55,678 nt of DNA from Planctomycetota bacterium (GTDB lineage Bacteria; Planctomycetota; Phycisphaerae; Sedimentisphaerales; Anaerobacaceae), in the NCBI GenBank assembly GCA_025459125.1, contig JALORE010000004.1:1-55678 (forward strand). The letters run 5' to 3'. Made by a program: the position numbers and the translations under genes. This document shows, piece by piece, positions 42,552 through 50,172 of this stretch. The notes under the pieces are model-generated. The model made no database searches, had not been told where the DNA came from, and saw only the letters and a program-made list of their open reading frames with translations. Every line of letters begins with the position of its first letter. The first letter of the stretch is position 1.

Positions 42552-43109
42552 ATGACGGAAGACAGTTTCGATGGCGGCGTGCTCGTTCTGCGTTGCCAGA
42601 GAGGCGATCCGGAGGCTTTCCGGGAACTCGTCCATCGCTGGGAACCGCGGCTCTATTACTATCTGCGCCGTATCCTGCCGGACGACAGCACCGTGTGGGA
42701 TGTTCTGCAGGAGACGTGGCTGGCGGTCTTTCGCGATCTCCGGGGCTTGACGGATGTCCACAAGTTCCCGGCTTGGCTGTACCGGGTGAGCCGGGCCAAG
42801 GCTGTGGACTCGATGCGAAGGCAGAATCGGTGTGTCGAGCCGTCCGTCGAGGACCAGATCGAGTGCGCGGAGGACGGTAGCCTCATCCTCGTAGCCCGGG
42901 AAGAAGCCCAACTCGTCCATGGACAGCTCGTGAAGTTGAGTCCGATCCACCGCGAGGTCCTGACCTTGCGTTTCCTCGAGGAGTTCTCCATCAAGGAAAT
43001 CAGCGAGATTCTCAGCATCTCCGAGGGCACCGTACGGTCACGACTACACTATGCCAAGAAAGCCTTGTCTCACCTCTTGCGAGAGGCGAAGCATGAAGAC
43101 GCCGCATGA
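42552..43109 (+). CDS. ECF-type RNA polymerase sigma factor
   Basis: A 185-residue sigma-70-family protein. Region 2 is about 10-90 (DPEAFRELVHRWEPRLYYYLRR, VWDVLQETWLAVFRDL, FPAWLYRVSRAKAVDSMRR), region 4 about 125-180 (LSPIHREVLTLRFLEEFS, IKEISEILSISEGTVRSRLHYAKKAL, in two blocks). The helix-turn-helix in region 4 would read the -35 box of target promoters. The following gene starts inside its last codons (43093), so the pair is coupled. No zinc-finger anti-sigma gene follows; the partner is a small four-helix membrane protein. Confidence 0.92.
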   Translation: MTEDSFDGGVLVLRCQRGDPEAFRELVHRWEPRLYYYLRRILPDDSTVWDVLQETWLAVFRDLRGLTDVHKFPAWLYRVSRAKAVDSMRRQNRCVEPSVEDQIECAEDGSLILVAREEAQLVHGQLVKLSPIHREVLTLRFLEEFSIKEISEILSISEGTVRSRLHYAKKALSHLLREAKHEDAA

Positions 43110-43731
43110 TCGAGAAGAATTCGTGGAGAAACTCCTGGCGCGGGACCCGCCGTCCCCGGAACAACTCCAGCAGCACCGCGACCGGCTCTTCCGAAGGATT
43201 GCCAGACGTGTCATGTGGTGCAAAGTCATGGTAGGCGGCCTTTACGTGTTGCTCTTCGCCGTGGCTTTCTGGGCCTTTGAACAGCAACGGCACAGCGACA
43301 GTGTCTCACGGAGCCTCTGGTGGGGGTCTGTGTCCCTCTATGTTCTCCTGTGGTTCCTGGTGTGGTTCCTGCGCGGCATCTACCGGGGGGTGGCCCAACT
43401 GACACCCCAGGACGCCCCCGGCGGCCAGAACTGGATACGACAGGACCGGTTTGTGACCGGCGCGGCTCTGGTGGTGTTCGTCTTGGAGGGGCTGATGCTC
43501 TGGAGGTTCTCCGCGCTTACCGATCCGCTGCGGGCCGCGCATCAGGCGACCGCCGGTCTCTGGGCGACCGTGTTCTTCCTCTTTTGGTACCCCTTCGGCA
43601 CCGCTTCGCTGGTCGCCCGCCTGTGGCTGGAGCATAGGAAGATGGAGTTGCGCCTCCGCGAGTCAAAAGGCGATGACTCGGGGAGTCAGACGGCCCATCC
43701 CCCGCGTCCTGTGGCGGACAAAGAAGAGTGA
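43093..43731 (+). CDS. Four-helix membrane protein coupled to a sigma factor
   Basis: A 212-residue integral membrane protein with a short cytoplasmic N-terminus (MKTPHDREEFVEKLLARDPP...HRDRLFRRI) and four hydrophobic segments at about 44-62, 77-98, 120-138 and 150-180. The N-terminal part, rich in charged residues with an HRDRLFRRIAR helix, resembles sigma-interacting N-termini. It overlaps the sigma gene by 17 nt. I infer a membrane-held regulator of that sigma factor; there is no recognised domain. The start was set at the ATG after GAGAGGCGAAGC, because the earlier in-frame ATG lies deep in the sigma gene. Confidence 0.75.
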   Translation: MKTPHDREEFVEKLLARDPPSPEQLQQHRDRLFRRIARRVMWCKVMVGGLYVLLFAVAFWAFEQQRHSDSVSRSLWWGSVSLYVLLWFLVWFLRGIYRGVAQLTPQDAPGGQNWIRQDRFVTGAALVVFVLEGLMLWRFSALTDPLRAAHQATAGLWATVFFLFWYPFGTASLVARLWLEHRKMELRLRESKGDDSGSQTAHPPRPVADKEE

Positions 43732-43791
43732 CCAGTCACGCGTGGGCCAGGACCGGGTCGTAACCGTTGCGGCATGGGAGGAAAGAGATCT

Positions 43792-45024
43792 ATGAACTGC
43801 CGGAAAGAGGCAAGAACGGTCCACGCTGTCGTACTGATCGCGTGCATGATCGCCGCGAGCAGGACCGTCGCCAGTACGAAGACGCCCGCTGCTCCCGAGA
43901 TGCTGCGACCCAACGATCCGTTGTTCCCAAAACAAGAGGCTTTGTTCAACTGCGTCAACGCGGGCGAGGCGTGGAAGATCACGAAAGGAGATCCCAACGT
44001 GTTGGTGGGCGTGGTCGAAACAGGCTTCGATTTCTTCCACCCGGATCTCAAAGCCAATCTCGTCCCTGGATTCTTTGCGTGCGGCAACTACCACACGGAG
44101 TTCTTTGAGAACATCGCGCACGGCACGGTCGTTGTCAGTCTCATCGCGGCCGTGGGCAACAACGGGATCGGCATGACGGGATTGGCGCCGGGCTGCCGTG
44201 TTCTGGCTGCTTCGCTGGGCATGATCGAGCACAAAGTGACAAAGCTGCAGAAGAAATTCATGCAAGACCACCCGGAGGCCGGTCCCAGCGAGTGGGGAAA
44301 AGTAATGAGGAGCAAAGAGAACAGGGCCGCGTTGATGAGTTTCTCCCGGGCGTGGGGGCAGTTCGTCTGTCGGAGTACCGCGGAGAGCATACGATATCTG
44401 GTCGACCACCAGGTCAGGGTGATCAATATCAGCGGCCTGCTGCAGCGAAGCCTGTTGCCGGCGGACTCCTGGCAGACCCTGGAAGACGTCTTTGCCTATG
44501 CCCGGGAAAAAGGCACCATCATCGTGCTCGGCGCCGGAAACAACGGCGTTCTGTGCGAGGATTATCCGGGGGATTCGGACTCTGTCATCGTTGTCGGCGC
44601 GACGCGGCTGGATGACACCCGGTGGGAAGAAGTGCTGGAGATCAAGGGCAGCAAGATCAAGCAGGGCTCCAATTTCGGCAAACGATTGACGGTGATGGCA
44701 CCCATGGAGAATCTGCAGGTGTGTCTGCCGCACGACAGGCGGTTCTATGCCTGCGAGGACGGGCCCATGGGTCCGACCAAGCAGGACTTCCAGGATATGT
44801 ACGAGATCTCTGCCGAAGGCGCGACCTCCTGGTCGGCACCCATTGTCACAGCGCTGGTGGCGTTGATCCGCAGCGTTCGGCCCGACCTGGACGCGAAGGC
44901 CGTCATCGAGATCATCAGGCAGGGCTGTGACGACCTTGGCGACGAAGGCTACGACGTCTACACCGGCTTTGGCCGGGTGAACTTCGGCAAGACCCTCAAG
45001 ATCGCGATGGCGCAGGGAAGATGA
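43792..45024 (+). CDS. Subtilisin-like (S8) protease homologue with Asp-to-Glu at the active site
   Basis: A 410-residue exported protein of the S8 fold. Signal peptide about 1-27. The Asp-box reads VVETGFDFFHPDL (75-87), so Glu76 stands where the catalytic Asp of the DTG motif is expected. The His-box is AHGTVVVSLIAAVGNNG (His110), the oxyanion Asn is in GAGNNG (Asn250), and the Ser-box is GATSWSAPIVTAL (Ser346). The other elements are intact and spaced as usual, so the protein is either a protease with an unusual acid residue or an inactive homologue. The start MNCRKE was preferred to one six codons earlier, which overlaps the GGAGG ribosome site. Confidence 0.88.
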   Translation: MNCRKEARTVHAVVLIACMIAASRTVASTKTPAAPEMLRPNDPLFPKQEALFNCVNAGEAWKITKGDPNVLVGVVETGFDFFHPDLKANLVPGFFACGNYHTEFFENIAHGTVVVSLIAAVGNNGIGMTGLAPGCRVLAASLGMIEHKVTKLQKKFMQDHPEAGPSEWGKVMRSKENRAALMSFSRAWGQFVCRSTAESIRYLVDHQVRVINISGLLQRSLLPADSWQTLEDVFAYAREKGTIIVLGAGNNGVLCEDYPGDSDSVIVVGATRLDDTRWEEVLEIKGSKIKQGSNFGKRLTVMAPMENLQVCLPHDRRFYACEDGPMGPTKQDFQDMYEISAEGATSWSAPIVTALVALIRSVRPDLDAKAVIEIIRQGCDDLGDEGYDVYTGFGRVNFGKTLKIAMAQGR

Positions 45025-45475
45025 TGTATCGGATTGATGTCGGTAGTCTATCCACTTGGTGGTTACTTGGTTGCTCACGTCCCGAGACAGGGGGTGGCGG
45101 TCGCTCCTGGCACGTGAAGGAGGCGAGTCTGTACGTTGGTGTGTCCGATTCCCGGCGCGCCGATTTCAGAACCGGACACTCTCGATTGGGCCGACCGTAT
45201 ACCGGCTGTTGTGCTCGGCCCTGCGAGCGCAGCGCAGGAAGGGCAGCCAGGATTCAGTCTTGTCGGGCACGCTCTTTACGTGATGGCTGGCTAGGGACAG
45301 GTCAGGAGATTCAAACAAACCCTGTGCGGGAACCCACCACGACGTGCAGCACAGGGTCCTGGATACCCGGGTTTCGACGGAAGGCACCTAGAGACTGAGG
45401 AGCGATGGCGTCGACACCTCCGTACGCCTCGGAGGGCTCTGCGCTCTGGGCGCAGGTGGTTCGTAGGAGAACGCG
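45025..45475. other. Gap with an operator-like inverted repeat
   Basis: This 451-nt stretch has no recognisable gene; short frames such as 45056-45283 lack domains. It holds the inverted repeat at 45141-45179 and further short palindromes, and ends with the AGGAGA ribosome site of the ADOP-type permease gene. Confidence 0.5.
45141..45179. promoter_or_regulatory. Symmetric inverted repeat GTGTCCG...CGGACAC
   Basis: GTGTCCG (45141-45147) and CGGACAC (45173-45179) are perfect arms of a 39-nt symmetric unit with CGGCGCGCCG in the middle. It lies 297 nt upstream of the ADOP permease gene. It could be a regulator site or a cruciform; nothing else in the window matches it. Confidence 0.4.
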
Positions 45476-47848
45476 ATGGCAACGCTGTGGCAAGACGTGC
45501 GGTACGGGTTGCGGCTGCTGGCGCGAAGCCCCGGCTTCACCGCGATTGTAGTCCTGGTCCTGGCGGTGGGCATCGGGGCGAACACGGCGATGTTCAGCGT
45601 GGTCAATACCGTGATGCTCCGGCCACTGCCTTATACGGATCCGGATCGCATTGTGACTCTTTGGGCGAAGAACAAAGACCGGGACACCACTCCGATCAGC
45701 CAGAACTTCAAGTTCCTGCGTGAGCACAACCAGTCGTTCGAATATCTGGCGGGTTACGTCCCCGCCTTTTTCTACGTCACGGGCATCGACCGGCCGCAAC
45801 AGTGCACGGCGTGGTCCGTCTCGCCCAATCTCTTTCCTCTGCTGGGAGTCCAGCCGCTTTTGGGCCGAACGTTCTTGCCCCACGAGGAGCAGCCGGGAAA
45901 TGAGCGTGTCGTGGTCCTCAGCCACGGCTTTTGGCGGGACCAACTGGGAGGCACGCCGGAGATACTGGGCAAGACACTCGGTCTCGAAGAAGAAGACTAT
46001 ATGATCGTGGGCATCATGCCGCCCGAGTTTCGGTGGCCCGCGAGGTCTGTGCCATCTGTGCCCTTTTGGGTGCCGCTGGTTCCGCGCGAGTACGGGCCCG
46101 TGGCCCAGATCGCGCGTCTCAAGAAAGGTATCACCGTGAAGCAGGCTCGCGCGGAGATGGCAGTGCTGACCGGTCGCCTGCGAGAGATGGAGCCTTACGC
46201 CAACGCCGAACTTACGACCGGCGTCGACCGGCTGCTGGACGCGATGCTGAAGAGCAGCGGCAGGTTACTGTGGCTGATGCTGGGTGCGGCAGCGTGCGTG
46301 CTCCTGATCGCATGCGGCAATGTGGCCAACCTGTTCTTGGCCCGCGCCGGGGTGCGGCAGCGCGAGGTGGCCATGCGCGTGGCGCTGGGAGCCTCGCGGC
46401 CGCGCGTGGTGCGTCAAATGCTCACGGAGAGTCTGGTCTTGAGTGCGGCGGCCGGTCTGCTGGGGTTTCTGATGGCGTTCTGGGGGGTGAAAGCGCTGGT
46501 GGGATTATGCCCCCTCAATATCCCACGTCTGCGAGAGACCCACATCGATGTCTCGGTTCTGCTCTTCACTTTGGGCCTGTCTGTGCTGACGGGCCTGGTA
46601 TTCGGCTTGCTGCCCGCCTGGAGAGCGTCGGACGTGCGGACGGCGGAGACCCTCAAGGACAGCGGGGCACAGCCGGGGAGCGGCCGGGGCTGGCGGCACA
46701 TTCGCGGGGGTCTCGTTGTCGCGCAGATCGGCGTTTCCCTGGTTCTGCTCATGGGAGCCGGCCTGTTGATCCGGACCCTGATTGCCTTGCAGAGCGTTGA
46801 CCTGGGCTTCCAGCCCCGGAACGTGCTGACCGTGGCGATCGACCTGCCGCGTGTGAAGTATCCCGAACCCCACCACTGCAAGGCGTTCTTCGAGCCGCTG
46901 TTGCAGCAGGTCCGCGCCCTTCCCGGAGTCCGCGCGGCGAGCTTGGCCGGCCACGGGCTGGGTCTCGCTTCCGGCGGTGGCAGTATGCCCATCTGGATTG
47001 ATGACCAACAGGGTGCTCTTGAGGACAGGCCCGACGCACGGCGCCTGACGGTCAGTCCCGGGTTCTTCGAGGCGATGGGGATCCGGGTTCTAAGGGGCCG
47101 GACCATCACAGATCGGGATGTGCAAGCCGGCGCCCGGTGCGTTGTGATCGATGAGAACCTGGCGCGAACCTATTTCCCCGGCGTCGATCCGATCGGCCAC
47201 AGGGTCAACAGAAAGACCATCATTGGGGTCGTCAGCACCCTCCGCGATTTCCAGACGCTGAATCCCAAGCGGGAAACGTTCTTCGAACCCCTTTGGGATT
47301 CCTATTTCCAGAAAAACAGTCTCGTGGTGCGGGCCGAGGGCGCCCCGATGCATCTGGCGGCCGCGATTCGAGCGCAGGTGGCCGCCCTGGACAAAGATCA
47401 GGCGGTCGGCACAGTGGAGACTCTGGAAGCAACTCTGTCAGGCATGTTGGCGCCCCGGCGGTTCACGATGGTTCTGCTGAGCCTCTTTTCCGCCATCGCT
47501 CTGATCTTGGCGATGGTGGGGGGCTACGGCCTGCTTCAATACAACACGACGCAGCAGATTCATGACATCGGGATTCGCATGGCCCTGGGCGCCCGGGCGG
47601 GCGACGTGCTGCGGGCGGTCCTGGTCCAGGGACTCCGACTCACGTTCCTGGGCATCGCCGTCGGTCTGGCGGGAGCGTTCGCCCTGACCCGGATTCTCTC
47701 CAGCCTCGTGTACGGCGTGACTCCCGCCGACCCGCTGACGTTTGCCCTGGTGACGCTGCTCCTGACCGGCGTAGCTTTGCTGGCGAGCTACCTGCCGGCC
47801 CGCCGGGCCGCGCGGATCGACCCGATGGTGGCGCTGCGGCATGAATGA
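45476..47848 (+). CDS. ADOP-type duplicated ABC transporter permease
   Basis: A 790-residue permease of the MacB/FtsX superfamily with the layout of the acidobacterial duplicated orphan permeases. It starts with LWQDVRYGLRLLARSPGFTAI and the first helix, then a periplasmic domain, then three helices with REVAMRVALGASRPRVVRQML. After a linker comes a second helix (LVVAQIGVSLVLLMGAGLLI), a second periplasmic domain, and three C-terminal helices with QIHDIGIRMALGARAGDVL, ending RIDPMVALRHE. Such genes usually stand without an ATPase gene, as here. AGGAGA precedes the ATG by 6 nt. The role is unknown; efflux or lipid handling is often suggested for relatives. Confidence 0.92.
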   Translation: MATLWQDVRYGLRLLARSPGFTAIVVLVLAVGIGANTAMFSVVNTVMLRPLPYTDPDRIVTLWAKNKDRDTTPISQNFKFLREHNQSFEYLAGYVPAFFYVTGIDRPQQCTAWSVSPNLFPLLGVQPLLGRTFLPHEEQPGNERVVVLSHGFWRDQLGGTPEILGKTLGLEEEDYMIVGIMPPEFRWPARSVPSVPFWVPLVPREYGPVAQIARLKKGITVKQARAEMAVLTGRLREMEPYANAELTTGVDRLLDAMLKSSGRLLWLMLGAAACVLLIACGNVANLFLARAGVRQREVAMRVALGASRPRVVRQMLTESLVLSAAAGLLGFLMAFWGVKALVGLCPLNIPRLRETHIDVSVLLFTLGLSVLTGLVFGLLPAWRASDVRTAETLKDSGAQPGSGRGWRHIRGGLVVAQIGVSLVLLMGAGLLIRTLIALQSVDLGFQPRNVLTVAIDLPRVKYPEPHHCKAFFEPLLQQVRALPGVRAASLAGHGLGLASGGGSMPIWIDDQQGALEDRPDARRLTVSPGFFEAMGIRVLRGRTITDRDVQAGARCVVIDENLARTYFPGVDPIGHRVNRKTIIGVVSTLRDFQTLNPKRETFFEPLWDSYFQKNSLVVRAEGAPMHLAAAIRAQVAALDKDQAVGTVETLEATLSGMLAPRRFTMVLLSLFSAIALILAMVGGYGLLQYNTTQQIHDIGIRMALGARAGDVLRAVLVQGLRLTFLGIAVGLAGAFALTRILSSLVYGVTPADPLTFALVTLLLTGVALLASYLPARRAARIDPMVALRHE

Positions 47849-47982
47849 CAACAGATCGTCACGCGTCGCCGGATTGCGCGGCTCGTTTCGGTTGCATCGA
47901 GCGGGGGCCGTGGCGCCGGAGCCCGGCGTTCTCTCTGCATCGTGCCAGGGGCATTGCCCCTGGCGAAGGGTGTGCCGGGCAC

Positions 47983-48111
47983 ACCCTCCGGGACCAGAGA
48001 GTTGAGGTACTCCTCCGGGTTGGTGTAGCCGTCGTTGTCGTGGTCTTTAGGGCCGTCTGCGGGACCGTTCGGACTTAGGCCGTGAGCGGTTTCCCAGGAG
48101 TCGTGCAGCAT
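47983..48111 (-). pseudogene. Fragment of a polysaccharide-lyase C-terminus
   Basis: On the minus strand about 43 codons read DSWETAHGLSPNGPADGPKD, then HDNDGYTNPEEYLNSL. This is the calcium-loop tail (WE..HGLNP.DP.DG..D.DGDGYTN.EEYLN) common at the C-termini of planctomycete pectate lyases. Nothing upstream in the frame belongs to a lyase, and it continues past the fragment as unrelated sequence, so this is a stranded gene end. It shows that a polysaccharide lyase once lay here or was copied in. Confidence 0.6.
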
Positions 48112-48194
48112 TGAGCCGCGGGTTGTGTCCGTCGTTGCGTGGCGGCGGATGTTGAGTGAAGGCTATGAGTCGGTGCAAACGAAGGAGACCGCAC

Positions 48195-48809
48195 ATGTCT
48201 GGCCGTCATTTGGCAGTAGTCTCTCAGGGCGCCATGGGTCTCGCGTTGCTGGTTTGTTTGCTGTCGGGCTGCCAGGACGATTCCGGCAGCCCCGAGGCAT
48301 TGTCCTCATCCCGGGACGAGATATCCCGAGGCGCGGCCGCCGGGCAGACAGCGTCGGGAGGTCCCGAGTCCTCGACCACCGCTGCCTGGGCGATCCAGCC
48401 CGGCGTTGGCGTTGGACCTCTGGTGTTTGGTATGACGCGCGACGACGTGGTGCGCATGCTCGGAGATCCCGAGAGTGAGCAATCGCGCGGCGACGGTGCA
48501 TCCCTGTTGATGTACCCGTCCCAGGGCTTGTCCCTGGGCATGTCCGATGCCGGCCGGGTCAACAGCTTCACGATGGCGGCGGCAGAAGTACTCCCACATC
48601 GTCGCGCTGCGAGGACCTTCGCCGGCAGAACGGCCGAGGGAATCGGGATCGGCGCCTCAGAGGAGCAGATCCGGAAGGCCTACGGTGACTCCCTGAAGGT
48701 GGAACCGCTGGGGGACGGCAGGATGCTGCGCTCGACGGATCTCGGCATCAGTTTCGTTCTGGTTTCCCATCGGCTCGTGAAACTGACAATATGGGTGGGA
48801 CCTCTTTAG
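48195..48809 (+). CDS. Lipoprotein of unknown function
   Basis: A 204-residue protein with a lipoprotein signal (MGLALLVCLLSGC, lipobox LLSGC, Cys at about 28). A Ser/Gly/Glu-rich stretch (30-65) precedes a compact domain that is duplicated: VGPLVFGMTRDDVVRMLGDPE (about 76-96) and GIGASEEQIRKAYGDSLKVE (about 155-175) both follow the G-(I/M)-(T/S)-x-(D/E)-(D/Q)-(V/I)-x-x-x-(L/Y)-G pattern of SmpA/OmlA-like or DUF3192-like folds. The start follows AAGGAGA by 6 nt. It would be anchored to a membrane facing the periplasm. Function unknown. Confidence 0.78.
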   Translation: MSGRHLAVVSQGAMGLALLVCLLSGCQDDSGSPEALSSSRDEISRGAAAGQTASGGPESSTTAAWAIQPGVGVGPLVFGMTRDDVVRMLGDPESEQSRGDGASLLMYPSQGLSLGMSDAGRVNSFTMAAAEVLPHRRAARTFAGRTAEGIGIGASEEQIRKAYGDSLKVEPLGDGRMLRSTDLGISFVLVSHRLVKLTIWVGPL

Positions 48810-48867
48810 CAGGGTCCTGGTGTCATGCCATCCCAGCACGGGGTACGGCAGTGAAAGGGAGGGCGGA

Positions 48868-49542
48868 ATGGCTATAGCGGCTGCAGGCATTCGCCGGGCG
48901 AGCTTCGGGATCATTCGCAAACACGCGTACCTGATCATCGGCGTGGGATTGCTTTACGCAGGCGCCATCGTTCTCGGACTGATCCTCGGTCACATGGGTG
49001 GACCGATGGTGGAATTGGCTCAGAGGCTCGGCGAGAGCGGCGCCGAAGGTGTAGAGAGGGTCTTCGGGCGCTTTCGTGAGCCGGTTCGAGAGGGGGACAT
49101 CATGGCCCTGGCGTTGGGCAGCCTGCTTGTCTTCTCGCTCAACATGTTGGGTAACATCACCCACTTCACTCTCCCGGGCGTCCTTCTGCTGCCGGGACTC
49201 GGATTCCTGCTGTTCTCGGGCTGGCTGACGGGAGTGAGTCTGACCGGATTGCAGGCGTCCTCACTGGCATCCTATGGGTGGTATCTGGTCATGGTTCTGC
49301 TGGAACTGGCAACGTATGTCCTGGCCCTCAGCGCGGGACTGAACGTGGGTCTGTCACTCTTGCTGCCCGCGCGACAGCAGGTCCCTTCGCGCCTGCGGGC
49401 CTTCGGTCTGGCATGGCGTGATGCGTACAGGCTCTATCGGATCATCGCTGTGGTCCTTGCCTTTCAGGCGGTCCTTGAGATTCTCTACGTCCGCCAGGTA
49501 CTGGTGAGAGGGGGGACGGGTGTGCCTCTGACACCGTACTGA
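48868..49542 (+). CDS. Integral membrane protein, SpoIIM/DUF95-like
   Basis: A 224-residue membrane protein with about five or six hydrophobic helices: YLIIGVGLLYAGAIVLGLILG, ALALGSLLVFSLNMLGNI, LPGVLLLPGLGFLLFSGWL, YLVMVLLELATYVLALSAGL and IIAVVLAFQAVLEIL. The order of helices with the NMLGNITHF and GLNVGLSLLLPAR segments recalls the stage II sporulation protein M (DUF95) family, which is widespread outside spore formers. The assignment is tentative. The ATG follows GGAGG by 5 nt. Its stop codon abuts the decayed permease fragment at 49543, so its last codons may be affected by that rearrangement. Confidence 0.7.
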   Translation: MAIAAAGIRRASFGIIRKHAYLIIGVGLLYAGAIVLGLILGHMGGPMVELAQRLGESGAEGVERVFGRFREPVREGDIMALALGSLLVFSLNMLGNITHFTLPGVLLLPGLGFLLFSGWLTGVSLTGLQASSLASYGWYLVMVLLELATYVLALSAGLNVGLSLLLPARQQVPSRLRAFGLAWRDAYRLYRIIAVVLAFQAVLEILYVRQVLVRGGTGVPLTPY

Positions 49543-49684
49543 CTCCGGCATGACCACGATCCTCAGGTGAAGGGGAATCCTCCTGCCCTTGCTCATCAGC
49601 ATGACAATCGGCATCCTGTTCGGCCTGTACCCGGCGATGCACGCCGCCCGGGTGGACCCTATCGTCGCCCTGCGGCACGAATGA
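49543..49684 (+). pseudogene. Decayed copy of the MacB-like permease 3' end
   Basis: The bases here match 42103-42244 closely: both begin CTCCGGCATGACCACGATCC and encode [18 protein letters not shown] and [12 protein letters not shown] followed by a stop. Near 49565 the copy reads AGGTGAAGGGGAA where the intact gene has ACGTGGAAGGGGA, which brings a stop and a shift. Similarity goes on past the gene end to about 49738. A second transporter gene of this type was evidently lost, leaving its tail. Confidence 0.75.
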
Positions 49685-50172
49685 CCGCGGCAAGAAGACG
49701 GTCTTCCTTGAACATCGGGAGGGCCGGCGACGGCTAAGAGGCAGTGATGGACATTTGTCGGCTCGCGGGCCACGTCCTGGGCCCGGCGGTCGCCCATGAC
49801 GCACCATATTACTCCCGCTTTGTTGGATCAGTAGATAAGGTAGTGTGGTACTTGAAGAAGCTGGGACTGGGTCGGTCGAGCCGCGTGGGGGACTGATTGA
49901 AGCGTTGGGGTGTAGCCTGAGCGTGCCGGAGTAATGTCCGTTGCTGGGTGTGCCGCGGAGCACGGTGTGCTACGCACCGTGCGGCCCGAAGGCGGCGGGC
50001 GTCACGATCAGCATGGACGGCCGGGGACGGCCGCGGCACAGGTGATAATGTAACCGGATCTAACAAGAAAGAAGAAGCCAAAAGAGAAGATGCCGCTACT
50101 ACAGAATTCCACCTCAAAGAACGGAAAATGTGGTCTTGACAATCGGGGGTACCTCAGGGAAAGGATTAGGCG
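49685..50172. other. Gap with hairpins, no gene
   Basis: Nothing coding is recognised over this 488-nt stretch. It contains the end of the permease duplication, a palindrome GCACGGTG/CACCGTGC at 49960-49982, and GGACGGCCGGGGACGGCC repeats near 50013-50031. An A-rich run (AAGAAAGAAGAAGCCAAAAG) lies near 50066-50085. The GGGAAAGGA ribosome site of the next gene is at the right end. Confidence 0.45.
49960..49982. repeat. GCACGGTG/CACCGTGC palindrome
   Basis: Perfect 8-bp arms around a 7-nt loop. It lies in the gap downstream of the decayed permease fragment and has no T-run. Confidence 0.5.

Noticed and set aside
45056..45283. Short frame upstream of the ADOP permease
   Set aside because: It crosses the symmetric inverted repeat and has no domain or ribosome site.
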